Counted from the stretch's first letter, positions 25,445 through 36,116 are shown. The stretch: 64,000 bases of DNA from Streptomyces scabichelini (GCF_011045015.1 NZ_JAAKZY010000018.1:1-64000); one strand, 5' to 3'. Made by a program: numbers and translations. The notes: generated from the sequence alone by a model not told the origin.

Positions 25445-25648
25445 ATCTGTCATCGAACCTGAGAGGTTCACCATGACCTGAAGGGTCGATGGTTTGCACC
25501 TTGGGTGGAGCCACCGGTCAGCGGCTCGCTTTTCAGATGTGCCTCGCCCGCGCGGTAACGGGGCCTGAGAGATTCAAGGGAGGGACTTGCTCCTTCGGCG
25601 CCCGGGAACCCGTACACGTGCGTGTACATGTCTCCGGAACTCTCCCGC
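25445..25648 (-). promoter_or_regulatory. Tandem glycine riboswitch of the gcvT operon
   Basis: Two aptamers read on the minus strand. Aptamer 1 (about 25648-25560) starts GGGAGAGT and contains the conserved core GCGCCGAAGGAGCAA (25601-25587) and TCTCTCAGG (25572-25564). Aptamer 2 (about 25556-25448) has CCACCCAAGGTGCAAACC (near 25508-25491) and CCTCTCAGG (25466-25458). This is the classic two-aptamer arrangement that switches glycine-cleavage genes on at high glycine. The expression platform is the ~45 bp before gcvT. The rest of the gap (25649-25874) carries no gene and should hold the promoters of gcvT and of the P-loop gene. Confidence 0.93.
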
Positions 25649-25874
25649 GCGGATTCAAGCGGCCGGTATGCAGTTGGCGCGCACATCATTGCACGCATCG
25701 GACCGGCGCGGCAGGGGAGTCCTCCACAGGGGCCGCACAGTGTTCACAGGCGTCCACAGTGATCTGTGACGGGCCTGTGGCAGACCAAGAACAGAAACGA
25801 GGGGTCTCGCGCATTACCTTCTCTTTACACTCGACGGGGATGGGTCTCCCGACCCCAAGGGGAGGACAATCAGC

Positions 25875-26543
25875 GTGAACAGGACCACGGCGTACGCGAC
25901 GAGTGCGGCAGTCGCACTGCCCGAGCAGCCCGCTGTCCCGACCAGGGAGGCGTGCGGCCCGCTCCCGGCGCCCGTCGTCCGCGATCTGCGGGAGCGCGCG
26001 GGACACAGTCCGCACGGCCTCCGCTTCGGCGCGGCCGACCTCGTCGTGGTCACGGGACTCCCGGGCAGCGGCAAGTCGACCCTGATGCGCCGCGCCGTGA
26101 CGGGCGCCCGCATCGACTCGCAGGACACACGTGACCGCTGGGACCGCCGGATGCCGCGCTTTCTGCCGTACGCGGTCTACCGCCCCCTCGTGCGCCTCGC
26201 GCACTACACGGGACTGCGCCGCGCCCTGCGCTCCGGCGAGGGCGTCGTCGTGCACGACTGCGGCACACAGGCCTGGGTGCGCAACTGGATCGCCCGCGAG
26301 GCCAGGCGCAGGGGCGGCACCCTGCACCTGCTGCTGCTGGACGTCCCGCCGGACACGGCCTTGGACGGCCAGCGCGAGCGCGGCCGCGGCGTCTCGAGGT
26401 ACGCCTTCGCCCGGCACCGCGCCGCGGTGGCCCGGCTGCTGCGCTCCGTCGAGAAGGGCGACCTGCCGGAGGGCTGCGGCTCGGCCGTGCTCATCGACCG
26501 GGCCGCGGCGGACGTGCTGCGGCGGATCGACTTCGGTGACTGA
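25875..26543 (+). CDS. P-loop ATPase / predicted small-molecule kinase (AAA_33 type)
   Basis: Product of 222 residues with a Walker A motif GLPGSGKST at about residues 60-68, a basic segment DTRDRWDRRMPRFLPYAVYRP, and LLLLDVPPDTALDGQRERGR, which resembles the lid region of AAA_33 kinases. GTG 25875 follows GGGGAGGA. The substrate is not known; relatives include zeta-toxin-like and nucleoside or aminoglycoside-type kinases, but no antitoxin-like partner is adjacent. Its stop codon (TGA 26541) is the first triplet of a dispersed repeat. Confidence 0.85.
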   Translation: MNRTTAYATSAAVALPEQPAVPTREACGPLPAPVVRDLRERAGHSPHGLRFGAADLVVVTGLPGSGKSTLMRRAVTGARIDSQDTRDRWDRRMPRFLPYAVYRPLVRLAHYTGLRRALRSGEGVVVHDCGTQAWVRNWIAREARRRGGTLHLLLLDVPPDTALDGQRERGRGVSRYAFARHRAAVARLLRSVEKGDLPEGCGSAVLIDRAAADVLRRIDFGD

Positions 26544-26650
26544 GCGCTCCGCTGGGTGAGGCGGTTTGACGCTGCGGGTCCGTTGTGGCTGGTCGCGCAG
26601 TTCCCCGCGCCCCTAAAGGAAGGCCTGCGGCCTCCTTTAGGGGCGCGGGA
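26541..26650 (+). repeat. Dispersed palindromic element, copy B (with terminator hairpin)
   Basis: Begins TGAGCGCTCCGCTGG at the stop codon of the P-loop gene, continues with GTGGCTGGTCGCGCAGTTCCCC, given here as two known blocks GTGGCTGGTCGCGCAG and TTCCCCGCGCC, and ends in a 20-bp hairpin at 26605-26648 (CCGCGCCCCTAAAGGA arm, one bulged A, loop TGC). The same blocks occur at 54588 and, inverted, at 27536. The hairpin is strong enough to terminate transcription. Confidence 0.88.
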
Positions 26651-26749
26651 GCGCACCGGACTTCGGTAAGTGCGCTCAGGCGGGCGCTAGGGTTTTCCGC
26701 GCAGCGGTTGCTGCCGCGGCAGTGGTTTTCGAGCAGGTGGTAGAGGCAG

Positions 26750-27535
26750 ATGGACATCCCGGCACAGGCGCACCCCCATCCGCACGTCGGCTGGCCCGCC
26801 AACGAGCTGGAGGAGGTGCTCGCCGCATCCCTCGGCATCCCCGATCCCGCAGGGCGCTCGGCGGGGGCCCGGATCGTGGAGGTCCTCGGGCGCAGTTTCC
26901 TCTGGGTGCCGCTGCCGAACGGCGGCGGCCCGCACAGCGGCCCGCTCGGCCTGCCCACCATGGAGCTCGACGGACAGGCGTACGTCCCGGTCTTCAGCTC
27001 GGCGCAGCAGTTCCGGCAGATCGTCGGCGACCACATGTCGTACACGATCGCGCCCGCCGTCGAGTTCGCACGCGGACTGCCGCCGCAGGTGGGCATCGCG
27101 GTGAACCCGGACGGCACGGTCGGCGTACCGCTGCCGCCGCCCGCCGTCGCCGAGCTGTGCCGGGCCGGGCGGACCGAGCTGGACGGTCCCGTGAGCGGCG
27201 GCCGGGTCCGGCTGTTCGAGCCCGACTGGCAGGAGGACCCGGTGGACTTCCTGGCCGCCGCGTCGTCCGAGTTCGCGGGCACCGGCGTCGTGCTCAGCGC
27301 CCGCCGCTGCCTCGCCGCCATCGAGACCGCCGACCCGGTCCTGTTCATCGGCGTGGAACTGACCTCGTGGGAGGCGGGTGCCCGAGCGCTTCCGCTCGAC
27401 GCGCTGGGCCGGGCCCTGGGCCGAGCGCCGGTGAAGTGGCCGGTGAACACCGTCTTCCTGGACGCGGCGGCCCAGGATCCGGTATGCGCCTGGCTGCGGC
27501 AAAAGGTGCGCCCGTTCTACCAACAGGGCTACTAG
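26750..27535 (+). CDS. SseB-like protein
   Basis: Product of 261 residues with an N-terminal SseB domain (FLWVPLPNGGG, YVPVFSSAQQFRQIVGDHMSYTIAPAVEFARGLPP, the last shown as its family span) and a C-terminal SseB-type domain ending in WLRQKVRPFYQQGY. SseB proteins were named for serine sensitivity in E. coli and their biochemistry is unknown. A second, related gene follows after an inverted dispersed repeat, and both end in (R/K)xxARPFY-like strings, so they form a conserved pair. AGAGG precedes ATG 26750. Confidence 0.85.
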   Translation: MDIPAQAHPHPHVGWPANELEEVLAASLGIPDPAGRSAGARIVEVLGRSFLWVPLPNGGGPHSGPLGLPTMELDGQAYVPVFSSAQQFRQIVGDHMSYTIAPAVEFARGLPPQVGIAVNPDGTVGVPLPPPAVAELCRAGRTELDGPVSGGRVRLFEPDWQEDPVDFLAAASSEFAGTGVVLSARRCLAAIETADPVLFIGVELTSWEAGARALPLDALGRALGRAPVKWPVNTVFLDAAAQDPVCAWLRQKVRPFYQQGY

Positions 27536-27633
27536 AGCGGCGCGGGGAACTGCGCGCTCAGCCACATTCGACCCGCAGTCCGCGGAACTACATGGAGCCC
27601 CGAGCTCCAAACGGCTCTCCCAGCGGAGCGCCT
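27536..27633 (-). repeat. Dispersed palindromic element, copy C (inverted)
   Basis: The plus strand reads GGCGCGGGGAACTGCGC directly after the TAG of the SseB-like gene, and CCAGCGGAGCGC near 27629, i.e. the reverse complement of copies B and D. Here the hairpin end of the element abuts the upstream gene. The start of the next gene is only 45 bp further. Confidence 0.85.
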
Positions 27634-27678
27634 AAGCTGGTTTCATATCCGGGTCAACTTCACGAAGGGGCGGTACAG

Positions 27679-28467
27679 GTGAGCGCCAGCGGCATCGCGG
27701 CCGGGCAGGTCGAGCACATGCTGCGCCAGGTGACGCCCGGGCGTTACGACGCCTACGAGGCGCTCCTGCGGGCGCTCGCCACGCCCTCGGCGGGCCAGGT
27801 CTGGATGCTGCTCTGGCACGGCCAGTCCGGCTCACCCGACGCCCAGTACGGGAACATGGAGGTCGAGGGCTTCAGTTACGCGCCCTGCGTGACCTCCGCG
27901 CAGGAGCTGTCGGCCAGTGGCTGGAACCGTTCGTACGAGGTCGTCGACGGCCTCGACGTGGCCCGCACCCTCTACCCCGACCACTACGGCCTGTGGCTCA
28001 ACCCGCACGCGCCCGGCGGCGGCGTCGGCATCCCCTGGCTGGATCTGCGCCGCATCGCCACCGGCCTGGAGCGGCAGCCGGCGGGCCCTCTCCGGATGGC
28101 CGAGCCGGGCATCGAGCTCCCGCAGTTCTACGCCTTCCTCGCGCAGAACGCGCACCGCACCGCCGCCGTGCGCTCGCTGCGCCGCGCCTGGGTGCAGCCC
28201 GCACTCGGGGCGCCTTATCTGGCCATCGGCCTCGACGTGTACGACACGAGCCCGCCCGCCGTGGACTCGGTCCGGGCGATGATGCAGCAGTCCATCGGCG
28301 CCGTGCCGGACGGGCTGCCGGTGTCGACCGTCGCGATGTCCGACGAGTACGACCCGGTCGCCATGTGGATGCGGGCCAACGCGCGCCCGTTCTACGACCG
28401 CGAGGCCCACGCGGCACCCGCCCAGGCGCCTGTGGCGGGCGGTTACGGCTACCCGGACGCGTACTGA
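27679..28467 (+). CDS. SseB-like protein, second of pair
   Basis: Product of 262 residues from GTG 27679 (GAAGGGG at 27664-27670). The N-terminal part has an SseB-type fold (VWMLLWHGQSGSPDAQYGNMEV) and a Trp-Leu-Asp core (GIPWLDLRRIATGLE); the C-terminal part (AVRSLRRAWVQPALGAPYLAIGLDVYD) parallels that of the gene before it. Its tail is Ala/Pro/Tyr-rich. The frame remains open far upstream, but that part overlaps the first SseB gene in another frame and is not coding. Function unknown. Confidence 0.85.
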   Translation: MSASGIAAGQVEHMLRQVTPGRYDAYEALLRALATPSAGQVWMLLWHGQSGSPDAQYGNMEVEGFSYAPCVTSAQELSASGWNRSYEVVDGLDVARTLYPDHYGLWLNPHAPGGGVGIPWLDLRRIATGLERQPAGPLRMAEPGIELPQFYAFLAQNAHRTAAVRSLRRAWVQPALGAPYLAIGLDVYDTSPPAVDSVRAMMQQSIGAVPDGLPVSTVAMSDEYDPVAMWMRANARPFYDREAHAAPAQAPVAGGYGYPDAY

Positions 28468-28823
28468 ACCCGCGCTGAACCCGCGCTGAAACAGCGTCAC
28501 TGAACCCGCCGCACCCAACCGCATTGCCACCCGGTCCCTTTCGGGTTTATTGTCCGGATCTACGCGGGTAAACGGAGCGTGTGACCCTTGCGTATCAACT
28601 GTCCCGTGTCCGCACCTCGTTACCCGCCGTTCGGATAACGGAACCCCCCAGACAGCATCACGTTTAGGCATCCATTCACCGCCAGGTCTGGCAACAGATC
28701 GCTGAACCGTTGAAGACTCCGGCTTCGGGGGTGTTCGCCCCTGTTGTACGACGGACTGATCACGCCGCTTACAAGCGGCATGTGGGGGCCGGCTACCGCC
28801 GGTTGAGAGGGGTCGCTGCCACA
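28468..28823 (+). promoter_or_regulatory. Long upstream region of the peptide-transport operon, no gene
   Basis: About 356 bp. It begins with short direct repeats TGAACCCGCGC (28466 onward, two perfect copies plus a third partial near 28501). It is AT-richer than its surroundings (GGGTTTATTGTCC, GGTAAACGG, TTGCGTATCAACTG, GGATAACGGAACC), as expected for a promoter region controlling the five-gene transporter operon. I cannot fix a -10/-35 pair with confidence. Confidence 0.45.
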
Positions 28824-29834
28824 ATGACGGCACCATTGCACGAGCCGACCGCGGAAGCGGCCCCGAGCGCTGCCGAGGAGGCGGTGCTCGCCGGCTCCGC
28901 CGAGGCGAAGGCGGTCCAGGGGCGTTCCCTCGGCCGGATCGCCTGGGAGCGCCTCAAGCGCGACAAGCTGGCCCTCACGGGCGGCATCGTGGTGCTCGTA
29001 CTGATCGCGATCGCGCTGCTCGCACCAGTGATCACGGACCTGGTCGGGCAGGACCCCGAGACGCACCACGAGGACCTGATCGACCCCCTCTTCTCGACCC
29101 CCAAGGGGTCCTGGGGCGGCATCAGCGCGGACCACCCCTTCGGCGTCGAACCGGTCAACGGGCGTGACGTGTTCGCGCGGGTCGTCTACGGCGCCCGTAT
29201 CTCGCTCCTGGTCGGCTTCCTGTCCGCCCTGGTCGCGGTCGTGCTCGGCACCGTTCTCGGTGTGCTCGCCGGCTACTTCGGCGGCTGGCTGGACGCGGTC
29301 ATCAGCCGTGTGATGGACGGTCTGCTGGCGTTCCCGCAGCTGCTGTTCATCATCGCGCTGGTCTCGGTCATGCCGAACGAGATGCTGGGCCTCACCGGCA
29401 CGGGCGTACGCCTCTTCGTGATGATCCTGGTGATCGGCTTCTTCGGCTGGCCCTATGTCGGACGCGTGGTGCGCGGCCAGACGCTCTCGCTGCGCGAGCG
29501 CGAGTACGTCGAGGCCGCCCGCAGTCTCGGGGCGGGGAGGCTGTACATCCTGTTCAAGGAGCTGCTGCCCAACCTCGTCGCGCCCATCATCGTGTACACG
29601 ACGATGATGATCCCGACCAACATCCTCACCGAAGCGGCACTCAGCTTCCTGGGCGTGGGCGTGAAGCCGCCCACGGCCTCTTGGGGACAAATGCTCTCGA
29701 GCGCGATCGACTACTACGACTCGGACCCCATGTACATGGTGATCCCGGGCGTAGCGATCTTCATCACCGTGCTTGCCTTCAACCTTTTCGGCGACGGCGT
29801 GCGCGATGCGCTGGACCCGAAGGGGTCTCGCTGA
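28824..29834 (+). CDS. Opp/Dpp-type ABC transporter permease (DppC-like)
   Basis: Inner-membrane permease of 336 residues with a hydrophilic N-terminal tail, TM1 (KLALTGGIVVLVLIAIALLAPVI, residue span about 48-70), an extracytoplasmic segment containing HPFGVEPVNGRDVFARVVYGARISL, quoted here by its family ends, and five further TM helices. The EAA loop that contacts the ATPases is REYVEAARSLGAGRLYILFKE. The terminal LFGDGVRDALDPKG is typical of DppC/OppC. I prefer ATG 28824 (GAGAGGGG upstream) to an earlier in-frame ATG at 28710. Gene order (C, A, B, D, F) is unusual in placing a permease before the binding protein. Confidence 0.9.
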   Translation: MTAPLHEPTAEAAPSAAEEAVLAGSAEAKAVQGRSLGRIAWERLKRDKLALTGGIVVLVLIAIALLAPVITDLVGQDPETHHEDLIDPLFSTPKGSWGGISADHPFGVEPVNGRDVFARVVYGARISLLVGFLSALVAVVLGTVLGVLAGYFGGWLDAVISRVMDGLLAFPQLLFIIALVSVMPNEMLGLTGTGVRLFVMILVIGFFGWPYVGRVVRGQTLSLREREYVEAARSLGAGRLYILFKELLPNLVAPIIVYTTMMIPTNILTEAALSFLGVGVKPPTASWGQMLSSAIDYYDSDPMYMVIPGVAIFITVLAFNLFGDGVRDALDPKGSR

Positions 29835-29893
29835 ACTGCCGTACCCCCAGGGCCCGTCACGTCGACGGGCCGCTACACACACGGAGGATCCGA

Positions 29894-31678
29894 GTGACTA
29901 CCCAACGCACCACAGGGCGGCGTAAGCAGGCCGTGGCCGCCGCAGGCGTGGTCGCCGCGCTGCTGGCCACGGCGGCGTGCGGCGGCGGCAACGACGACAA
30001 CGGTTCGGACGGCGGCGCAGCCGGCTTCGACGCCGCGAACAACAAGGTCGCGCAGGCGTCCGAGGCCAAGAAGGGCGGCGAGCTGAAGTTCGCCGGCGTC
30101 CAGGACGCCGACTCGTGGGACACCACGCGCGGTTACTACGGCTTCGCCTGGAACTTCATGCGGTACTACAGCCGCACTCTGGTGACCGGCAAGACGGAGC
30201 CCGGGGCCAAGGGCGCCGAGGTCACCCCCGACCTCGCCACCAGCACGGGGAAGATCACCAACGACGGCAAGACGTACACGTACACGCTGCGGGACGGGGT
30301 GACCTGGGAGGACGGCAAGCCGATCACCTCCAAGGACGTCAAGTACGGCATCGAGCGCGTGTGGGCACAGGACGTGCTGTCCGGCGGTCCCGTCTATCTG
30401 AAGGACATGCTCGACCCCAAGGGCGAGTACAAGGGCCCCTACAAGGACACGTCCCCGGACAAGCTGGGTCTCAAGGCGATCGAGACGCCGGACGACAAGA
30501 CCATCGTCTTCAATCTCCCCGCGGCCAACTCGGACTTCGAGGACGTCCTCGCGATGGCCTCGGCGGCCCCGGTCCGCCAGGACAAGGACACCAAGTCGAA
30601 GTACGGCCTGAAGCCGTTCTCGTCCGGCCCGTACAAGTTCCAGTCGTACACGCCGAACAAGAAGCTGGTCCTGGTCCGCAACGAGAACTGGAAGCAGGCC
30701 TCGGACCCGGTCCGCAAGGCGTACCCGGACAAGATCTCGCTGACGCTGTTCACCAACGCCAATGACATGGACCAGCGTCTGATCAACGGCGACTACGACC
30801 TGGACATCAACCAGACCGGTATGTCCCCGCAGGGTCGCACCACCGCCCTGAAGGAGCACAAGGGCAATCTGGACAACCCGGTCTCCGGCTACATCCGCTA
30901 CGCGGTGTTCCCGCAGAGCGTGAAGCCGTTCGACAACATCGAGTGCCGCAAGGCCGTGATCTACGGCGCCGACCACGAGTCGCTGCAGACCGCCCGCGGC
31001 GGCCCGGTCGCCGGTGGCGACATCGGCACCAACATGCTGCCGCCGTCCGTGCCGGGCGCCGAGGGCCAGAAGTACGACCCGTACGAGATGGCCGGTGCGA
31101 ACAAGAAGGGCAACGTCGCCAAGGCCAAGGAAGCGCTGAAGGCCTGCGGCAAGCCGAACGGCTTCAAGACCACCATCGCGGTCCGCAACAACAAGCCGGT
31201 CGAGGTGGCCACCGCCGAGTCCCTTCAGGCGTCGCTGAAGAAGATCGGCATCGACGTCGAGATCGACCAGTACGACGGTGCGCAGAGCACGGGCATCATC
31301 GGCAGCCCCTCGAACGTGGTGAAGAAGGGCTACGGCATCATCATCATGGGCTGGGGTCCGGACTTCCCGACCGTCCAGGGCTACGGTCTGCCCCTGTGGA
31401 GCAGCAAGTACATCCTTGAGAGCGGCAACAACAACTTCGCCCTGATCAAGGACAAGGCCATCGACGGCCTCTTCGCCGACTACGTCACCGAGCTGGACGA
31501 CGCGAAGAAGGAGCAGATCGCCTCGGAGATCAACCACAAGGTCATGGAGGGCGGCTACTACCTGCCCTTCGTCTTCGAGAAGTTCCTCAACTGGCGCAGC
31601 AACAACCTGGCGAACGTCTACACGACCGACAACTACAGCGGTCAGTACGACTTCGTGAACCTGGGTCTGAAGAAGTAA
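29894..31678 (+). CDS. Peptide ABC transporter substrate-binding lipoprotein
   Basis: Family 5 extracellular solute-binding protein of 594 residues. It has a signal sequence with lipobox TAAC, a Gly/Asn/Asp-rich linker, then GGELKFAGVQDADSWD, the YTLRDGVTWEDGKPITSKDV signature and the C-terminal GYYLPFVFEKF. It binds peptides outside the membrane and delivers them to the permease pair. GTG 29894 follows GGAGG with a proper gap. A perfect 14-bp hairpin follows the gene, so it is probably expressed above the downstream transporter genes. Confidence 0.93.
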   Translation: MTTQRTTGRRKQAVAAAGVVAALLATAACGGGNDDNGSDGGAAGFDAANNKVAQASEAKKGGELKFAGVQDADSWDTTRGYYGFAWNFMRYYSRTLVTGKTEPGAKGAEVTPDLATSTGKITNDGKTYTYTLRDGVTWEDGKPITSKDVKYGIERVWAQDVLSGGPVYLKDMLDPKGEYKGPYKDTSPDKLGLKAIETPDDKTIVFNLPAANSDFEDVLAMASAAPVRQDKDTKSKYGLKPFSSGPYKFQSYTPNKKLVLVRNENWKQASDPVRKAYPDKISLTLFTNANDMDQRLINGDYDLDINQTGMSPQGRTTALKEHKGNLDNPVSGYIRYAVFPQSVKPFDNIECRKAVIYGADHESLQTARGGPVAGGDIGTNMLPPSVPGAEGQKYDPYEMAGANKKGNVAKAKEALKACGKPNGFKTTIAVRNNKPVEVATAESLQASLKKIGIDVEIDQYDGAQSTGIIGSPSNVVKKGYGIIIMGWGPDFPTVQGYGLPLWSSKYILESGNNNFALIKDKAIDGLFADYVTELDDAKKEQIASEINHKVMEGGYYLPFVFEKFLNWRSNNLANVYTTDNYSGQYDFVNLGLKK

Positions 31679-31738
31679 ATCCGACCGGCGCACCCGCCAT
31701 ACGGCACGAAAGGCAGGTGAAGGCCGGCGCGGCGTGAA

Positions 31739-31773
31739 CCGCGGGCCACCGGGAGACCTCCGGTGGCCCGCGG
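31739..31773 (+). terminator. Perfect intercistronic hairpin (attenuator) in the peptide-transport operon
   Basis: CCGCGGGCCACCGG (31739-31752) pairs perfectly with CCGGTGGCCCGCGG (31760-31773) around the loop GAGACCT. It lies between the binding-protein gene and the DppB-like permease. It probably acts as a partial terminator or 3'-end stabiliser. A candidate GTG at 31763 would be buried in its right arm, which argues for the later start of the permease. Confidence 0.85.
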
Positions 31774-31795
31774 CCCCGCCGCCGGGCCGAGAGCA

Positions 31796-32790
<995 letters not shown>

Positions 32791-32794
<4 letters not shown>

Positions 32795-33888
32795 CCGAAC
32801 TCAGCAAGAGTGGGGCGGCCGTGGGCGAGCCCGTCAAGGACTCGCCCGCCCCGTCCGCCTTCCTCGAAGTCCGCGACCTGAAGGTGCACTTCCCGACCGA
32901 CGACGGCCTGGTCAAGTCCGTCGACGGGCTGAGCTTCTCGCTGGAGAAGGGCAAGACCCTCGGCATCGTGGGCGAGTCCGGCTCCGGCAAGTCGGTGACC
33001 TCGCTCGGCATCATGGGCCTGCACACCACCGGCCAGTACGGCAAGCGCAAGGCGCAGATCTCCGGCGAGATCTGGCTGGACGGCACGGAACTGCTCACCG
33101 CCGACCCCGACCACGTACGCAAGCTGCGCGGCCGCGAGATGGCGATGATCTTCCAGGACCCGCTGTCGGCGCTGCACCCGTACTACACGATCGGCCACCA
33201 GATCGTGGAGGCGTACCGCATCCACCACGACGTCGACAAGAAGACCGCGCGGCGGCGCGCGATCGAGATGCTCGACCGCGTGGGCATTCCGCAGCCGGAC
33301 AAGCGGGTCGACGGCTACCCGCACGAGTTCTCCGGCGGGATGCGCCAGCGCGCGATGATCGCGATGTCGCTGGTCAACAACCCCGAGCTGCTCATCGCGG
33401 ACGAGCCGACGACCGCCCTGGACGTGACCGTCCAGGCGCAGATCCTCGACCTCATCCGGGACCTGCAGAAGGAGTTCGGCTCCGCGGTCATCATCATCAC
33501 CCACGACCTGGGCGTCGTCGCCGAGCTCTCCGACGACATCCTGGTGATGTACGGCGGCCGCTGCGTCGAGCGCGGCCCGGCCGAGAAGGTCTTCTACGAG
33601 CCCCGGCACCCCTACACCTGGGGCCTGCTGGGCTCGATGCCGCGCCTCGACCGTGAGCAGCAGGAGCGGCTCATCCCGGTCAAGGGCTCCCCGCCCTCGC
33701 TGATCAACATCCCGTCGGGCTGCGCCTTCAACCCGCGCTGCCCGTACGCGGACGTCCCCAAGGACAACGTCACCCGCACGGTCCGCCCCGAGCTGGCCGA
33801 GGTCGGCGGCCGGCACTGGGCCGCCTGCCATATGACGCAGGAGCAGCGGGAGCGTATCTGGACCGAAGAGATTGCGCCCAAGCTGTGA
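32791..33888 (+). CDS. Peptide ABC transporter ATP-binding protein (DppD-like)
   Basis: Cytosolic ATPase of 365 residues: Walker [10 protein letters not shown]-loop FQDP, signature [12 protein letters not shown], Walker [13 protein letters not shown] and switch His (THDLG). The C-terminal oligopeptide-transporter domain has a Cys cluster ([10 protein letters not shown]...WAACH) of the [4Fe-4S] type found in DppD. It overlaps the genes on both sides by four bases, so the transporter genes are translationally coupled. Confidence 0.94.
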
Positions 33889-35135
33889 GTGAGAAACCCG
33901 AGGACGCGGCAGTGACCACATCCGCAGAGAGCGACGGCCCGGGCCCGAAGACGGCCCCGGGCGCGACCCTCACCAAGGACGCCGCCCCCGGCGAGACCCT
34001 GCTGAAGGTGACCGGGCTCCAGAAGCACTTCCCGATCCGCAAGGGCCTGCTCCAGCGGCAGGTCGGCGCGGTGCGGGCGGTGGACGGCATCGACTTCGAG
34101 GTGAAGTCCGGCGAGACCCTGGGCGTCGTCGGCGAGTCGGGCTGCGGCAAGTCGACGATGGGCCGGCTGATCACCCGGCTGCTCGAACCGACCGCGGGCA
34201 CCGTGGAGTTCCAGGGACGGGACATCACGCACCTGGGCGTCAGCGGCATGCGCCCGATGCGCCGTGACGTCCAGATGATCTTCCAGGACCCGTACTCGTC
34301 GCTGAACCCGCGTCACACGATCGGCACCATCATCGGGGCCCCCTTCAAGCTCCAGGGCGTCACGCCCGAGGGCGGCATCAAGAAGGAGGTCCAGCGGCTG
34401 CTGGAGGTCGTCGGCCTCAACCCCGAGCACTACAACCGCTATCCGCACGAGTTCTCCGGCGGCCAGCGCCAGCGCATCGGCATCGCCCGTGCGCTCGCGC
34501 TCAGCCCGAAGCTGGTCGTGGCGGACGAGCCGGTCTCCGCCCTGGACGTGTCGATCCAGGCGCAGGTCGTGAACCTGCTGGACGACCTCCAGCAGGAGCT
34601 GGGCCTGACATACGTGATCATCGCGCACGACCTGTCCGTCGTACGCCATGTCTCGGACCGTATCGCGGTGATGTACCTCGGCAAGATCGTCGAGCTCGCG
34701 GACCGCGAGTCGCTCTACAAGGCGCCGATGCACCCGTACACCAAGGCGCTGATGTCGGCCGTGCCGATCCCGGACCCCCGGCGCCGGGCGGCCAAGAGCG
34801 AGCGCATCCTGCTCAAGGGCGATGTGCCCTCGCCGATCTCGCCGCCGAGCGGCTGCCGCTTCCACACCCGGTGCTGGAAGGCCACGCAGATCTGCACGAC
34901 CGTCGAGCCGCCGCTCCTGGAGCTGAAGACCGGTCAGCAGGTGGCCTGCCACCACCCGGAGAACGCGGCGGACCAGGCACCGCAGGACACCGTGCTGCTG
35001 TCGGCGGCCAAGGAGGCGGTCGAGCTGGTGCCGGACGCGGTGGTGGCCGCGGACGCCGCCGAGAAGGCTCGGGCGGCGGCCACGGCCTCCGAGGAATCCG
35101 AGGCTCCCAAGGACTCCAAGGCCCCCAAGGAGTAG
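33885..35135 (+). CDS. Peptide ABC transporter ATP-binding protein (DppF-like)
   Basis: Second ATPase of the importer, 416 residues. Walker [12 protein letters not shown], signature [14 protein letters not shown], Walker [12 protein letters not shown], and the C-terminal Cys cluster ([14 protein letters not shown]...CHH). The last ~70 residues are an Ala/Glu/Lys-rich tail ending KDSKAPKE, longer than in most DppF proteins and probably disordered. GTG 33885 overlaps the previous stop (GTGA). A 19-bp terminator follows. Confidence 0.94.
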   Translation: MSEKPEDAAVTTSAESDGPGPKTAPGATLTKDAAPGETLLKVTGLQKHFPIRKGLLQRQVGAVRAVDGIDFEVKSGETLGVVGESGCGKSTMGRLITRLLEPTAGTVEFQGRDITHLGVSGMRPMRRDVQMIFQDPYSSLNPRHTIGTIIGAPFKLQGVTPEGGIKKEVQRLLEVVGLNPEHYNRYPHEFSGGQRQRIGIARALALSPKLVVADEPVSALDVSIQAQVVNLLDDLQQELGLTYVIIAHDLSVVRHVSDRIAVMYLGKIVELADRESLYKAPMHPYTKALMSAVPIPDPRRRAAKSERILLKGDVPSPISPPSGCRFHTRCWKATQICTTVEPPLLELKTGQQVACHHPENAADQAPQDTVLLSAAKEAVELVPDAVVAADAAEKARAAATASEESEAPKDSKAPKE

Positions 35136-35147
35136 TTTCCGCACCAT

Positions 35148-35189
35148 CACGGAAGCGGGAGAGCGCACCTGCGCTCTCCCGCTTCCGTG
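35148..35189 (+). terminator. Terminator of the peptide-transport operon
   Basis: Perfect 19-bp stem (arms CACGGAAGCGGGAGAGCGC and its complement) around the 4-nt loop ACCT, 12 bp after the stop codon. One of the strongest hairpins in the window. Confidence 0.93.
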
Positions 35190-35264
35190 TCAGCGGTGTG
35201 AGATGTCACGCGGCTGAAACGCCCAAAGCTACTGCTTAGTAATTTTCTGTTGTACCGTTCAGCC

Positions 35265-36116
35265 ATGTCAGAAGCAGCTCTCGTACAGGCAACGATCGGC
35301 GACAGCGAGTTCGACCGCGACACCGCGGTCACCCTGCGCGCACCCGGCGTCTACGACATCGACCTGTCCGCCGGTTGGACGATCATCAACGCCGTCAACG
35401 GCGGTTACCTGCTGGCCGTTCTGGGCCGCGCGCTCGCGGACGCCCTGCCGCACGGCGACCCGTTCACGATCTCCGCGCACTACCTGACGGCGTCTCAGCC
35501 GGGCCCGGCGGTCGTCCGCACGGATGTCGTACGGACCGGTCGCACGCTGTCGACGGGCCAGGCGTCCCTGTTCCAGTACGACGACGAAGGCCGGGAGACC
35601 GAACGGATCCGCGTCCTCGCTTCGTACGGCGATCTCGACGCGCTCCCCGACGACGTACGGACATCGGCGAAGCCGCCCGTGATTCCGCCCCTGGAGCAGT
35701 GCTTCGGTCCTGCCGATTCGCCGGCTCCCGTCCCCGGCAGTTCCGCCATCACCGACCGGCTGATGCTCAAGCTCGACCCCTCCACCCTGGGCTGGGCGCT
35801 CGGATCGCCGTCCGGCAAGGGCGAGATGCGGGCCTGGTTCGGGCTCGCGGACGGCCGGGACGCCGACCCGTTCTCGCTGCTCCTGGCGGTGGACGCGCTG
35901 CCGCCCACCGCCTTCGAGCTCGGGATCTCCGGCTGGGTGCCGACGGTCGAACTGACCGTGCACATACGGTGCCGTCCGGCGCCGGGCCCGCTGCGAGTGT
36001 CGATCACCACCCGCAATCTCGCCGGGGGCTTCCTGGAGGAGGACGCCGAGGTCTGGGACAGCGCGGACCGGCTGGTGGCACAGTCCCGGCAGCTCGCGCG
36101 GGTCAGGCTGGCGTGA
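35265..36116 (+). CDS. Double-hotdog acyl-CoA thioesterase family protein
   Basis: Product of 283 residues with two hotdog halves: TIINAVNGGYLLAVLGRAL and DPFTISAHYLTASQPGPA in the first, and PFSLLLAVDALPPTAFELG with VELTVHIRCRPAPGPLRV in the second. This is the TesB-like arrangement that hydrolyses acyl-CoA. ATG 35265 has no ribosome binding site and the upstream DNA is AT-rich (TTAGTAATTTTCTGTTGTAC), so a leaderless message is possible. Its end overlaps the opposite-strand DinB-like gene by 14 bp. Confidence 0.85.
   Translation: MSEAALVQATIGDSEFDRDTAVTLRAPGVYDIDLSAGWTIINAVNGGYLLAVLGRALADALPHGDPFTISAHYLTASQPGPAVVRTDVVRTGRTLSTGQASLFQYDDEGRETERIRVLASYGDLDALPDDVRTSAKPPVIPPLEQCFGPADSPAPVPGSSAITDRLMLKLDPSTLGWALGSPSGKGEMRAWFGLADGRDADPFSLLLAVDALPPTAFELGISGWVPTVELTVHIRCRPAPGPLRVSITTRNLAGGFLEEDAEVWDSADRLVAQSRQLARVRLA

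Noticed and set aside
25875..26543. Zeta-type toxin of a toxin-antitoxin pair
   Set aside because: A Walker A motif is present but no antitoxin-like gene is adjacent and the other zeta motifs are not evident.
31763..31795. GTG 31763 as start of the DppB-like permease
   Set aside because: It lies inside the right arm of a perfect 14-bp hairpin, and the family start is MLAYLIRR.
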